Source: Saprospiraceae bacterium (lineage in GTDB: Bacteria; Bacteroidota; Bacteroidia; Chitinophagales; Saprospiraceae). Taken from it: a stretch of 64,000 nucleotides of DNA. Shown piece by piece: positions 10,110 to 20,370 of this stretch. Position numbers and translations under genes: made by a program. The notes below the pieces were generated by a model. That model worked only from the letters and a program-made list of their open reading frames with translations. It ran no database searches and was not told where the DNA came from. Position 1 is the stretch's first letter; the number at the start of each line of letters is the position of its first letter. The DNA is taken from assembly GCA_016712145.1 (NCBI GenBank), contig JADJRO010000003.1, forward strand, positions 124,001 to 188,000, in the 5' to 3' direction.

Positions 10110-10832
10110 ATGGAATGGCTGTTTAACCCGGATGTATGGATCGCCTTTTTAACCTTGTGTGCATTAGAAATTGTTTTAGGTATTGATAACCTGATTTTTA
10201 TATCCATACTTGCTAATAAACTTCCAAAACACCAACAAAAGAGAGCTCGTCAAATAGGTCTAAGTTTGGCATTAGTCATTCGTATTATGCTGTTATTCTC
10301 CATATCCTGGATTATGGGTTTGAAAAATGATTTCTTTACAATAGGTTCACTTGGATTTTCTGGAAGGGACATCATTTTAATTTTAGGTGGTTTGTTTTTA
10401 TTGATAAAAAGTGTACGGGAAATACATGAGAAAATTGAAAATTCAGATTCAACACTGGAAGCAAACATAAAAAATATAACATTTCACGGGGTTGTAATTC
10501 AGATTTTGCTAATAGACATTGTTTTTTCCTTGGACTCTGTAATAACTGCAGTGGGTATGGTTGACCAAATAGCCATTATGATTGCTGCTGTAATAGTTTC
10601 AATGATCATTATGATGATGGTTGCCGGAACCCTAAACAATTTTATTAATAATCATCCTGCAATTAAAATATTGGCTTTGGCATTTTTACTGATGATTGGA
10701 ACGGCCTTGATTGCTGAAGGATTGGATTTTCATATTCCTAAAGGCTACATTTATTATTCAATGGCTTTTGCAGTTTTTGTTGAAATTATTAATGTAAAAA
10801 TTGGAAGTAGGTCAAGTTCTAAAGCAAAATAA
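10110..10832 (+). CDS. TerC family integral membrane protein
   Basis: A 240-residue protein with about seven membrane helices of the TerC/YkoY/YceF group, linked in other bacteria to tellurite resistance and metal (Mn2+) handling. The two conserved acidic helices are visible: LEIVLGIDNLIFISI near residue 20 and LLIDIVFSLDSVITAVGM near 135, both with the Asp residues of the family. The N-terminus is compact (MEWLFNPDVW) as in many Bacteroidota members. It stands alone between two minus-strand genes. Confidence 0.9.
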   Translation: MEWLFNPDVWIAFLTLCALEIVLGIDNLIFISILANKLPKHQQKRARQIGLSLALVIRIMLLFSISWIMGLKNDFFTIGSLGFSGRDIILILGGLFLLIKSVREIHEKIENSDSTLEANIKNITFHGVVIQILLIDIVFSLDSVITAVGMVDQIAIMIAAVIVSMIIMMMVAGTLNNFINNHPAIKILALAFLLMIGTALIAEGLDFHIPKGYIYYSMAFAVFVEIINVKIGSRSSSKAK

Positions 10833-10878
10833 TGAAGGGGTTGACCAGATAGTAAGATTAAGAACAATAGCCAATTCG

Positions 10879-12952
10879 TTATTCTATCATTTTATAACTG
10901 ATCACTTCAAGATCATCAAAATAGACAACTTGATTGTCTGGATTGTATGCATAAATTTTAAGCTCCTGACCAGCCAAAGACGGACTGATTTCAAATTCCA
11001 TTTTAAGTTTTACCCACCCATTGGGTTCGCGTTCAATGATTATACAATCGCCGGAATAAAACGGATTGGGTTCGCTGGAAGCGATTAAGGTTGATTTGGA
11101 ATTTTCAGACGCTTTTCGCCAAACAGTAATTTCAAAAATAAAACCGCTTTTAATTTGTGGAATCTTTAAGGTCATACCATAAGGATTTAGTTCATCCAGT
11201 TTACACGCATTCATTCCGGAATGAGCCTGTTCTCTGGTTTGTGTTTGTCCAAATTCAAACAAGACACTGTCTCTAGTTGATTGATAGAAATTACCATCTG
11301 GTGTGAGTTGTTCAGCATCACAATTATATTTTTTTAATACTTCACGCGCTTCTGGATTAAAATTGTTATCTGTTGCTATCAAATCAAAAATGAAAGCATT
11401 TTGGTAGCGTCCTTTTAAATTTTTACAAAACGATTTGAGATAAGGCTTTTTGTGAATTTCAGAAATTCCATTTATAATCAAATACTTTGCACCTCTACTG
11501 ATTGATAATTGGATTCCGGCACTATCCTGATTGTAGGGAATTTTTGAGCCGCTGTTAAATCGTGCATCGGTATATTCTGTCCATCCTTTTTGATTCATTA
11601 AATACAATGAAGCATGACTAAAATCAGGTATAGAAATAACCCGATCCTCAGCTTGGATTCCTAATTGTCTCAGGTAAGGAGTTATGCTGTAAATCGCAGC
11701 ATTGGATTCAAAATCGTTTATGGGTTCAGAATACCTGGTATTAATTTCCTGTCTTGCGTATACCACATTGAATAGGATGAAAATGTAAATCCTATTTTAA
11801 GAACTTTGATTGAAAAATATGAGGAAATTGCGTGTGAAGCGTGTATGTAGTAAATAGTAGGATCAGCATTGGAAAGATATAGAGATCGATAACATAATAG
11901 TCATGATCAGCAAAGGTCCAAAATTGCAGCAGTATAAATACTATAATTTGAATTCCAATGATTGCCAGTAACAAATTGAATAGGCTTAGATTTTTCTTTC
12001 CATTCCAAATTAAAAAGACCAGGCAACAAAATACTAACAAGATGACTGAAGGATGAAAATACTGATCCAACCAAAGGGTTTGAATATTTTCCAATACGCC
12101 TTTGATTTCTATCGATGACAAACTCCAAATTGGGAAGGTGGTGGTTGAAAAGTAGCTGCTATCGTGTGCTGTATTGTAGGTACGTGCATAAAAAATCCAA
12201 ATAGCCAAAAGTGTTAGTAGGAATGCATTAAACAATACAAACGGTTTAAATGACTTGATAAATTTCTCCGTGCGATCCAGCTGGATCAGATTGAATTGAT
12301 TCGTCAGGACGACTGCAAGAATGCTTAACAAGCTCATTAAGGAAGTCAATTTAAAACAGGCTGCTATAAAAAACCATGTGCATGCTTTATAAAGTAATTT
12401 GGAATTTCGTTCAAAATAATATTTTATAAAAAAATACCAACCGATGATAGCAAATGAAAGTGCGCCGGTATTGCTGAGATAGTTATTGCCATAATAGACT
12501 AAAACAGGAGCGGTAAAAAACAACATAGAAAGCAAGAGAGACCAGAGGGTATCGTTTAATAAATACTGAAAGATTTTAAAAAGATAGCATAGTCCCAAAA
12601 AAAACAAGAGGGTATTAAAAATCCGGAATATGAAATCGTGATATCCAAACAACTTGTATAATAGGGCAGCACCAAAATATAAAATAGGCATTTCACTGGT
12701 ACAAGCGGCACCCGATTGTCCCCCGTCAGAAGTGAGGTTATGGGTTTGAGGTTGAAAAAAATGCATGCCGTGTTGGTAGTAGTTAAGTGCAAGGGAAGCT
12801 CCATCAGCTTGACGCCATTTATGAATGGATTGTGGTTTTTTAAAACTGATTTCCTGATAATTATAGAATATAGCCAAAGCAAGTATTGAGAAAACGAAGT
12901 AGAAAAAGGGTTTATAATCTCGCATGGTTTCGTTTGGAAATACAATGTACAA
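10879..12952 (-). CDS. GT39-like multi-pass membrane protein with C-terminal extracytoplasmic domain, frameshifted
   Basis: The first part (12952 to about 11795) holds a short N-terminal anchor, an early extracytoplasmic loop with HKWRQAD and TSEMPILYFGAALL (similar to the acceptor loop of GT39/PMT-like glycosyltransferases) and about nine membrane helices. The frame stops after HIFQSKFLK, and the next frame continues as another helix (RIYIFILFNVVYARQ) and a soluble domain of about 280 residues ending at 10879. Adding one base to the A run near 11795 fuses them, so this is one gene with a single break. A role in adding sugars at the membrane is inferred from topology only. An ATG at 12925 is an alternative start. 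Confidence 0.7.
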
Positions 12953-13115
12953 ATCAAAATGATTATAACTGGAATTGGATTAAACAATAGAATTTGAATT
13001 GCTTTTTTTCGGGTATTTGAGTTCCCAATGGGTTCGTAGAACCTAAAATCTAGTAGTTTGAACAAATAAATCAGCATTTTAAGATCAAACCCTTTGGAAA
13101 ATTGTTTTAATACCT

Positions 13116-13559
13116 GTGTCTAAACCAGTTAGAATCGTTTTTTTTGATGGAAATTGTGGATTTTGCAATCGATGGGTCAGGCTATTGCTCAAATGGGATC
13201 AAAGTGAACAGTTTATTTACTGCAATTTAAATTTAGACGCTGAGCTGAGTAAGCAACTCAAGATCCAGGAACCCTTAAAGCAGGTGGATTCAATTATTTT
13301 GGTTCAAGAAGGAAAGGTCTTTTATCGTTCCGATGCCGTTTTCAAAATCCTGATTGCTATAGGGGGGTGGTGGACGGTTTTTAAGATTTATAGGCTGATT
13401 CCCAGGCTTTTACGAGATGCAATGTATGATCTGGTTGCAAAACACCGCTATGCTTTTAATGCCAGGAATTCCTCTTGTTCGATGGCCGACTTTGAAAAAC
13501 CCCATCGAATTATTCAAAATAAATTGGCTTTAGACTTTTTAATAAGAAGCTTTTCGTAG
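13116..13559 (+). CDS. DCC family thiol-disulphide oxidoreductase
   Basis: A 147-residue protein of the DCC (DUF393) family. The diagnostic N-terminus is FFDGNCGFCNRWV, giving the DxxCxxC redox centre at residues 10-16. Other family positions are QVDSIILVQEGKVFYRSDAV and a C-terminal YDLVAKHRYAF segment. These proteins are predicted thiol-disulphide oxidoreductases of unknown partner. The start is a GTG at 13116; no in-frame ATG lies close enough to keep the motif. Confidence 0.88.
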   Translation: MSKPVRIVFFDGNCGFCNRWVRLLLKWDQSEQFIYCNLNLDAELSKQLKIQEPLKQVDSIILVQEGKVFYRSDAVFKILIAIGGWWTVFKIYRLIPRLLRDAMYDLVAKHRYAFNARNSSCSMADFEKPHRIIQNKLALDFLIRSFS

Positions 13560-13672
13560 TATCTTTACGACGATAAGTAACGGATTTCCTCATCTTTGTT
13601 AAACTTTTTATAAATCAGTTTATTCTTGATAATGAAAATGAGTTAAAATCTGTTGAATAGATTAATTGCAAA

Positions 13673-15778
13673 ATGAAAGAAAAAATGAAATCAAAAAAAG
13701 CCTGGTTCCTTTTAGTGCCTTTGAGCATGTTACTCGTCTATTTTACTGCAAATTGCAGTCATCCACAAGGGGAACCGACTTCCAAAGAAAGTCATTTATT
13801 GAAATTGGTATATGAAAGTTCGCAAAGATTCCATTATGCACCTCCGGTAGTGGATGATGCCTTTTCACAAAAAGCTTTTGATGAGTTTTTGGTAGATATG
13901 GATCCTGGGAAGCGGTTCTATACTCAAAAAGATGTAAAACAAATGGAAAAATTTAAAAATGATCTGGATGATCATTTTAAAGCAGGTAAACTGGAATTTT
14001 TTGATTTGTCCTTAAAATTGATTGATGAAGCCATAGTCAAATCTAAAGCGTATTACGAGGAATTTATAAACTTACCTTTTGAATTTACTAAAGATGAAAA
14101 AGTTGAATTGGATGCAGATAAGCGGAAATGGCCAGCAGACGATAAGGAGATGAAGGACTATTGGCGCAAATCAATTAAGTATGAAAAATTGAATCGCTAT
14201 ATTGAAGATTTGCAACAATTAGAAAAAGAAAAGAAAACACGTCCGGATGATTCTATACGGATGGATATTAATAAGGAAGTTAAGGACATGATGGATGCCT
14301 GGTTTGACCGTTTATCCAAATTAAAACGAGAAGACCGATTTGAAATTTATGTAAATACATTCATCCATTTATACGATCCGCATACAGATTATTTAAACCC
14401 TAAAGAGAAGGAAGATTTCAATATTAATATGTCTGGAAAACTGGAAGGCATAGGTGCACGACTTCAAACCGAACGAGAATTTACAAAAGTGAGTTCGATC
14501 GTTCCAGGAGGACCTGCAGCTCGCCAGGGTGAATTGGAAGCAAATGACTTAATTATGGGAGTTCAGCAAGATGGGATGGAACCGGTTGACATCAAGGGCA
14601 TGCGCATTGATGATGTCGTTAGTAAAATCCGTGGAAAAAAAGGAACTAAAGTCAGTTTGAAAGTTAAAAAACAGGATGGCACCATCAAAATGATTTCAAT
14701 TGTTCGGGATGAAGTGATCATGGATGAAGGATTTGCGCGTTCCGCTTTATTAAAGCAAGAGGGAAAAGAGGATAAAATCGGGTATATCAAATTGCCTCGT
14801 TTTTATGCTGATTTTAATGATCCAAACAGTCCATCAGCTGCAAAAGACATTGCTGAAGAATTGCAAAAATTAAAAAAGGAAGGAGCCACCAGTTTAATAC
14901 TTGATTTAAGAAATAATGGCGGAGGCAGTTTGCAAGAAGTTGTTGACATGTCTGGATTGTTTATTGATGAAGGTCCAGTTGTTCAGGTTAAAGATCGACG
15001 CGGCATCAGACCCTATAATGATCCGGATAAAAATGTGTTTTTCGACGGACCCATGGTCATTCTTGTAAACAGCAACAGTGCTTCAGCTTCTGAAATCATC
15101 AGTGCTTGTTTACAAGATTATAAACGAGCCGTGATTGTTGGAGGCGAACCCACTTTTGGAAAAGGGAGTGTGCAACAATTTCGTAATTTGGATCAGTTAA
15201 CTTCAAATTCAGATATGAAACCTTTGGGTGAAATGAAAGTAACCATTCAAAAATATTACAGAGTAAGTGGTGGATCCGTTCAGTTAAAAGGTGTTGAGCC
15301 GGATATTCTTCTTCCTGATACGTATAGTTATATCGTCAATGGTGAAAAGGAATACAAACATCCATTGCCATACGATGTCATCGAAAAGCAAAATTATACT
15401 CCCAATACGTTTGTAATTGATAATTTGGAAGATGTTGCAAACAACAGCAAGCAGCGTATCAAAGCAAATCCTGTTTTTGGATTGATTGATGAAAATGCAA
15501 AACGACTTGCAAAAAGTCGCGAAGAAACAGAAGTCAATCTTGAATTAAATAAATATAAAAGTTTTATTAATCAACGTAAAGAGGAAATTAAGAAATTTGA
15601 AAAAATCGGAGATGAAGTGATCACCGCAATGAAAGTAGAAAACTTACAGGAAGATTATGCATCTATCCATACCGATTCAGCTAAAATTGCACGCAATGAC
15701 GATTTCCTGAAAAGTTTGAATAAAGATTTGTATGTTTATGAATCCATGAATATCCTTCGCGATATTCGAAAGAAATAA
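13673..15778 (+). CDS. prc: Carboxy-terminal processing protease, Prc/Tsp type (S41)
   Basis: A 701-residue envelope protease that trims or degrades proteins from the C-terminus. After a lipoprotein-like leader (FTANCSHPQ) comes a helical N-terminal region with FLVDMDPGKRFYTQKD, a PDZ domain at about 240-330 (GIGARLQ, then VVPGGPA-like VPGGPAARQGE), and the S41 catalytic domain with LILDLRNNGGGSLQEVV, the serine region NSNSASASEII near residue 470 and the lysine in TFGKGSVQQF near 499. The C-terminal 130 residues are the DUF3340-type tail of Prc. An internal ATG at codon 5 is an alternative start. A hairpin terminator follows. Confidence 0.93.
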   Translation: MKEKMKSKKAWFLLVPLSMLLVYFTANCSHPQGEPTSKESHLLKLVYESSQRFHYAPPVVDDAFSQKAFDEFLVDMDPGKRFYTQKDVKQMEKFKNDLDDHFKAGKLEFFDLSLKLIDEAIVKSKAYYEEFINLPFEFTKDEKVELDADKRKWPADDKEMKDYWRKSIKYEKLNRYIEDLQQLEKEKKTRPDDSIRMDINKEVKDMMDAWFDRLSKLKREDRFEIYVNTFIHLYDPHTDYLNPKEKEDFNINMSGKLEGIGARLQTEREFTKVSSIVPGGPAARQGELEANDLIMGVQQDGMEPVDIKGMRIDDVVSKIRGKKGTKVSLKVKKQDGTIKMISIVRDEVIMDEGFARSALLKQEGKEDKIGYIKLPRFYADFNDPNSPSAAKDIAEELQKLKKEGATSLILDLRNNGGGSLQEVVDMSGLFIDEGPVVQVKDRRGIRPYNDPDKNVFFDGPMVILVNSNSASASEIISACLQDYKRAVIVGGEPTFGKGSVQQFRNLDQLTSNSDMKPLGEMKVTIQKYYRVSGGSVQLKGVEPDILLPDTYSYIVNGEKEYKHPLPYDVIEKQNYTPNTFVIDNLEDVANNSKQRIKANPVFGLIDENAKRLAKSREETEVNLELNKYKSFINQRKEEIKKFEKIGDEVITAMKVENLQEDYASIHTDSAKIARNDDFLKSLNKDLYVYESMNILRDIRKK

Positions 15779-15800
15779 ATTCCAAAATCAGTATTTTCGA

Positions 15801-15836
15801 AAGGCTTGACTTTTTATTAAGTCAAGCCTTGTTTTT
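15801..15836 (+). terminator. Intrinsic terminator after prc
   Basis: A perfect 10-bp inverted repeat (AAGGCTTGAC ... GTCAAGCCTT) with a 10-base loop is followed by a T-rich run. It lies 22 bp past the prc stop codon and separates it from the convergent gene at 15875, so it may serve both directions. Confidence 0.85.
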
Positions 15837-15874
15837 TGAATGCTTTATTCAAAAGGATGAACATACCTTAAAAT

Positions 15875-16585
15875 TTAAAAATAGTTTACAATCCACTTTG
15901 CAATTCCTTGCCAAAGCGTTGTAGTTGGAAAGAACATAATTAGTATATTAGGAATAAGCCAAATGCTAAATGCAATGGTATATGGATTGATGCTGAATGA
16001 TTTTTTATGAATTCGGTCGTAAATAATTAAGGAAATAAATGTAATCAACTGAAATACAAACTGGATCTGAATCGCCATGAAAATATCCATATCCATCCAG
16101 GTCATAAAAATTCTTCCTAAACCTGGTCCGCCAATCACAATTCCCGTTGTAATCATGTAACGCATGTGTTTAGGAGTCGCATGCTTGTTTAGAATGGCCA
16201 GCATATACAATATTACAAAAGGAATTGCATCAGTGGCAGGAGCGAATACAAAGGACAGCACGAAAGATTCTGATTGTCCTTCACTTATAAAGCGGAGGTA
16301 TTGATTATGGTAAGCCAGCAGCATCGAAATAAATGCGACTAGCACCAAAAAATAGGATAGTTTTCCTAAAAATTTATGAATTTTAATTTTATTAGTGGCG
16401 ATAAGTATTGGCTGGACAATTAATAGGCCAAGCCATGTAATCAAGAGGGCAGCGTGAAAGTGATGAATGTTTTTTAAGCCTGGAAAATCAGGTGCCAGCG
16501 AAAAATACTTTTTATAGAATCCTATAAAAGTAATTAAGGCGATTACTCCAAAGAAAAAGACTAGATTTTTATATCCTTTTTCCAT
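15875..16585 (-). CDS. Seven-helix membrane protein of unknown function
   Basis: A 236-residue integral membrane protein with about seven helices. Helix 2 starts with HHFHAALLITWLGLL and is followed by KIHKFLGKLSYFLV, a pattern seen in DUF2306-like and other heme/quinone-associated small membrane proteins; I cannot assign it firmly. Histidines at the helix ends could bind heme, which is speculation. It is the first of the long run of minus-strand genes and marks the passage from ordinary chromosome to the cassette-like region. Confidence 0.65.
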   Translation of the reverse strand: MEKGYKNLVFFFGVIALITFIGFYKKYFSLAPDFPGLKNIHHFHAALLITWLGLLIVQPILIATNKIKIHKFLGKLSYFLVLVAFISMLLAYHNQYLRFISEGQSESFVLSFVFAPATDAIPFVILYMLAILNKHATPKHMRYMITTGIVIGGPGLGRIFMTWMDMDIFMAIQIQFVFQLITFISLIIYDRIHKKSFSINPYTIAFSIWLIPNILIMFFPTTTLWQGIAKWIVNYF

Positions 16586-16867
16586 CGTAATAAAATTAAT
16601 AAAGTATGTACAATGAAAGCAAAATCAATTCCTCAAAAATAATAATTATTTATTTGTTGAAAAGAATGGATCTGGTTGTATTTTAGTTTGAGGTGTGCTT
16701 GTACCGAATTTTTTTCCAACTCGTTCGAAATCAAGCATAAAGACAATGCTCAATGTGTTGAAATCCCTAAAACAGACATTATCTATAATTCAGAACATGT
16801 ATGTTAATTAGCCATTCTTTAGTAGCTCATTCCTGGAATTTCAATTATTAATATCGATTCAGTTTGC

Positions 16868-17338
16868 TTACTTTTTCTTCGATTTTTTTATAAAATTATT
16901 CTCATACATTTCAATCCATTCCTTAACACTCATTTTTTTCATTAATTCGCCAATGAGTTTATAGGGAATTTCATCCATCTTTTTAAAACGGATGCAACTT
17001 TTGCCCATATCCAGCTTTTGTTTACTATGTTTTGGATAGTCATCCACAAACCATTTTAATAAATTGGGATCTGCATAAATCCCCATATGGTAAAAATTAA
17101 TTGAACCTTTTTGCGAAGCGATACCGGCAAAAGGCAATGGCTCTTCAGGCTTGCAATGGTAACCGGCTGGATAAAGTGTATGCGGCACCACATAACCTAA
17201 ACCTCCATAACTCATGGCGGGTTCAAATCCTTTGGGTAAATTCTTTACAATTACATCATGCAGTTTATTAAACGGTTCAATCCGATCCTCGGGCAGATTC
17301 ATTAAAATTTCCTTAACGGTTTTGCCTTGTGCTTTCAT
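16868..17338 (-). CDS. DUF1801 domain-containing protein
   Basis: A 156-residue cytosolic protein with the YdhG-like DUF1801 fold: VKNLPKGFEPAMSYGGLGY, then GSINFYHMGIYADPNLLKWF, and SCIRFKKMDEIPYKLIGEL. Function is unknown; iron-chaperone frataxin-like roles proposed for relatives are unproven. The lysine-rich tail (KKSKKK) ends the protein. It is an isolated small gene of the type common in cassette arrays. A second DUF1801 gene is at 19671. Confidence 0.85.
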   Translation of the reverse strand: MKAQGKTVKEILMNLPEDRIEPFNKLHDVIVKNLPKGFEPAMSYGGLGYVVPHTLYPAGYHCKPEEPLPFAGIASQKGSINFYHMGIYADPNLLKWFVDDYPKHSKQKLDMGKSCIRFKKMDEIPYKLIGELMKKMSVKEWIEMYENNFIKKSKKK

Positions 17339-17516
17339 TTAAAATAGTTATAATCAAATATACAATTATTTTTTCTTTCTATACTTCGAAGAGTATGGTT
17401 TTCTAAAAAGAGAGCTTGAAATTAAAATAAATAGCTAATAGATTTCGTATTGTTTAGTTTAAAAAGGTTTCCAAAATAGCGGATCCATCTAATGGCCTTA
17501 ACAATAATGACCTACT

Positions 17517-18146
17517 TTAATCGCATTCCATTAATTTATCAATAGAATTATCTGTTAAATTTTGAATATTTTTTGTTATCTTTTCAATGTCCCAATTCCA
17601 CCATTTAATTGCTAATAATTTTTCAATAACATCTTCTGAAAATCGTTTTTTAATTTCCTTAGCTGGATTACCACCAACAATGGAATAGGGTTCAACATCG
17701 TGAATCACTGTTGAATTTGTGGCTATAATTGCACCGTCCCCGACGGTGACTCCTGCCATAATGGTTGCATTGTAACCAATCCAAACGTCATTTCCTATAT
17801 TTATATCCCCTTTTTGTGGATAGGATTTATTTTCCATTGCGTGTTCCCATCCGTTTCCAAAAATAGCAAAAGGATAAGCTGACAATGCGTTCGTTAAATG
17901 ATTTGCTCCATTCATAATAAATTTCACATCAGAGGCAATCATACAAAATTTTCCAATTATTAATTTATCACCAACAAAGTCAAAATGGTATTTTACATTT
18001 TTTTCAAAGTTATCAACATGTTCAAAGTCGTCGTAATAGGTATAATCGCCTACAACAATGTTAGGGTTTTTAATAATATTTTTTAAAAAGCAGAGTCTGT
18101 GATACTTGTCTAATGGGAACGTAATGTCTTTATTGGGTCCTGTCAT
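17517..18146 (-). CDS. Vat/CatB-type xenobiotic O-acetyltransferase
   Basis: A 209-residue left-handed beta-helix acetyltransferase. Hexapeptide repeats run from about residue 60 (LIIGKFCMIASDVKFIM) to 170, and the family core is clear: FPFAIFGNGWE-like PFAIFGNGWEHA, GDINIGNDVWIGYNATIMAG and VEPYSIVGGNPAKEIKKRF. The probable catalytic His is in NGANHLTNALSAYP. Relatives acetylate streptogramin A or chloramphenicol, and catB genes are classic integron cassettes, but whether this one confers resistance cannot be read from sequence. Confidence 0.87.
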   Translation of the reverse strand: MTGPNKDITFPLDKYHRLCFLKNIIKNPNIVVGDYTYYDDFEHVDNFEKNVKYHFDFVGDKLIIGKFCMIASDVKFIMNGANHLTNALSAYPFAIFGNGWEHAMENKSYPQKGDINIGNDVWIGYNATIMAGVTVGDGAIIATNSTVIHDVEPYSIVGGNPAKEIKKRFSEDVIEKLLAIKWWNWDIEKITKNIQNLTDNSIDKLMECD

Positions 18147-18289
18147 AATTTACAATAATTTAAATTTATGAATTAAATTTAACTTGATTCTAAATGGATA
18201 TTTAAACACATTAGCAACCAAATCATTTGGAAATCAAAAATAAAAAATTGGCTGAACATGGTTCAACCTGATTTGACTAATCTGTTTTA

Positions 18290-18748
18290 TTAAATCATTT
18301 TAATTAATTCGTTTTCAAGCTTATCAAAATTTTCTTCGTTTTTATCAATTACAAAAGGCTTAATTTTTCGGCACTCCTCTGGGGTATTAAACAGCATTTT
18401 GAAAACAAGGGATGTCTTGTCTTCTGATATTTCTTCAAAGGTCGCTACGACTTGAAAAATTGGCTTTGAAATTCGTTGCCAGGCTATTCTTGAAGGTGGT
18501 TCAATTTTTATAAACTCGCATTCATTTACGTAATTTCCTTTATCGGGCCCGTGCATAATAAAACGCCATTTACCACCCACGCGAAAGTCAAATTCATTGA
18601 AGGTGTTTGTAAATCCAGCTGGACCCCACCAATTTTTCAAATGATTTGGTTCTGACCATGCCCGGAAAACCAATTCTCTATGCGCAGAAAAAATTCTTGA
18701 ACTTACAATTTCGCAATCTGGTGTTGTAGTAATAATTTCTGTTATCAT
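18290..18748 (-). CDS. SRPBCC (AHSA1-like) domain protein
   Basis: A 152-residue single-domain START/Bet v 1-like protein. The AHSA1 pattern is present: IFSAHRELVFRAWSEPNHLK, NWWGPAGFTNT, and FDFRVGGKWRFIMHGPDKG. Such proteins bind hydrophobic ligands or act as chaperone co-factors; the ligand here is unknown. It is one of five SRPBCC genes in the minus-strand region, each separate and divergent, which fits independent acquisition rather than tandem duplication. Confidence 0.88.
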   Translation of the reverse strand: MITEIITTTPDCEIVSSRIFSAHRELVFRAWSEPNHLKNWWGPAGFTNTFNEFDFRVGGKWRFIMHGPDKGNYVNECEFIKIEPPSRIAWQRISKPIFQVVATFEEISEDKTSLVFKMLFNTPEECRKIKPFVIDKNEENFDKLENELIKMI

Positions 18749-18955
18749 TCGTAACTAGTTTTTATGAAACATATTCGTTGATAAAAGTTGAATCAATCAT
18801 CTTTGAATTGGTGTATTTGGAATGGAATCTAATCACGCATACCCTAATTTATATAATATTGCAAGCGTATTTATCTCGTAGAAATTTGGACATTACCAAA
18901 CTGCGATAAGCTTTTTGATTTCGATTCGTTTCGCTTATTATAGATTAAACTAAAG

Positions 18956-19624
18956 CTAAGAATCAAATTTTGATCCGTCCCACTCAAGTCCAGGTGGAAA
19001 TAGTTCTGATTTTCGTTTCTTCATTTCCTCCGCAATCCATGCTGAGTTTCCGCCTTGTTCTTCAAGTTTGGATATGATATTCAGATAACTTTTTTCATCT
19101 CTATTTTGACTTAGTTTAAATACATTGTCAATTTTAGTTGCTTTCATTTCAAAACCAGCAATCGCAGGCATCATCTTACCCAAATAATTTTCCGGGAGAT
19201 TGTCGTAAATAGTTTGTGACGCTATATTCCCTTTTTCAAATTTTAAGGTGAATTTTCGCATAAACTGAATTAATTCATCTGAGCGCATAAACTTTAGTTG
19301 ACCACTTATATGAACGCTCATATAATTCCAGGTAGAGCCAATATTTGAATTGCTGTACCAGGAAGCACTTACGTAAGTATTAGGACCTGTAAATACAATG
19401 AGAGCATTGGGATTTTCAACAAAAGCTTTATGATGGTCTGTGTTTCGCATGATGTGCCCCTGTAAAAATAACTCCCCATTTCGTTCCTCGAATAAAATGG
19501 GAATCTGGGTGGCTACTTGTCCTCCTGATATCGTGCTACCTGTTAAAAAAGCAAATGGATAGTTTTCAATAAGATCCAAAATTTCTTGTTTGCCCTTTTC
19601 TTTAAAATATGAGAAATTGTACAT
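18956..19624 (-). CDS. PaiB-like FMN-binding protein
   Basis: A 222-residue protein of the PaiB (FMN_bind_2) family. Motifs include NYPFAFLTGST, ATQIPILFEE, GHIMRNTDHHKAF and TGPNTYVSASWY, the segments that build the split-barrel flavin site. The Bacillus founder is described as a transcriptional regulator of protease and sporulation genes, but most homologues are uncharacterised and may be flavin enzymes. The gene is solitary, with a 46-bp gap to the DUF1801 gene upstream on its strand. Confidence 0.87.
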   Translation of the reverse strand: MYNFSYFKEKGKQEILDLIENYPFAFLTGSTISGGQVATQIPILFEERNGELFLQGHIMRNTDHHKAFVENPNALIVFTGPNTYVSASWYSNSNIGSTWNYMSVHISGQLKFMRSDELIQFMRKFTLKFEKGNIASQTIYDNLPENYLGKMMPAIAGFEMKATKIDNVFKLSQNRDEKSYLNIISKLEEQGGNSAWIAEEMKKRKSELFPPGLEWDGSKFDS

Positions 19625-19670
19625 TTTATATTGCTTTCGTTATAAACCCTATTAAAATTTAATCTATTGA

Positions 19671-20105
19671 TTATTTATTATCAAATTGAGCTTTAAACCC
19701 ATATTGTAAAACCGTTTGAAGTACACTCGTATTTATATCTTTAATAGTTTTAAACTTAATGCAGTACCCAGTGACACTTGCTTTGCCAAGATCTTTTCCA
19801 AATGTTTTATTTAAATAGGTTTTGTCTTTGATACCAATAATATAAATGGATATCCCGGTTTTATTTGCACTTAAGCCAATTTGATAAAAATCTCTGGTTG
19901 TTCCATCTGCATATTTCATAGTCTGCAGTCCATAACCAATATTGGGGTTTGAAACAATTTTGTTTTCACTGTTTTTACCATCCAGGAACCATAATTTGCA
20001 GGAAGGCTGAATTTCCAGAATAAGTTGGTGTAAGGCTTGCATTTCGCTGCGTTTGGGTTCAGTATGGCTAGAAATATACTCCTGGATTTGTTCTGTTACT
20101 TCCAT
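19671..20105 (-). CDS. DUF1801 domain-containing protein
   Basis: A 144-residue protein with the DUF1801 pattern: IQEYISSHTEPKRSEMQAL, the KLWFLDGKNSENKIV segment, DFYQIGLSANKTGISIYI and GYCIKFKTIKDIN. It is only distantly related to the one at 16868. It lies 46 bp upstream of the PaiB-like gene and may share its transcript. Confidence 0.83.
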   Translation of the reverse strand: MEVTEQIQEYISSHTEPKRSEMQALHQLILEIQPSCKLWFLDGKNSENKIVSNPNIGYGLQTMKYADGTTRDFYQIGLSANKTGISIYIIGIKDKTYLNKTFGKDLGKASVTGYCIKFKTIKDINTSVLQTVLQYGFKAQFDNK

Positions 20106-20370
20106 ATAACTTTAATATTTTTATTTTATGTTACCTATCCCGGTGCTTTTAATTTAATAATCTGATCAATGTTATTTATTTTTGAATATGTGAATAGAGT
20201 ATAGAATTTATTGTTGTGTCTTTTGTAGGCATCCGTTAGTAAAGAAAGCATATTAATATCCTATACTTTTGGAGCTGTTTAATTCTTTGCTGCAATACAA
20301 TGGAATTAATGCTAATAGTAAAATAAGTTCAACTTATTCATCAGTCAAGTCATTAATATTAGCCGAATTG

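Noticed and set aside
9950..10207. Minus-strand frame of 85 codons before and within the TerC gene
   Set aside because: Overlaps the conserved TerC start and lacks any recognisable domain.
12556..13077. Minus-strand frame of 173 codons overlapping the GT39-like gene
   Set aside because: Same-strand shadow in another frame; the membrane protein frame carries the conserved residues.
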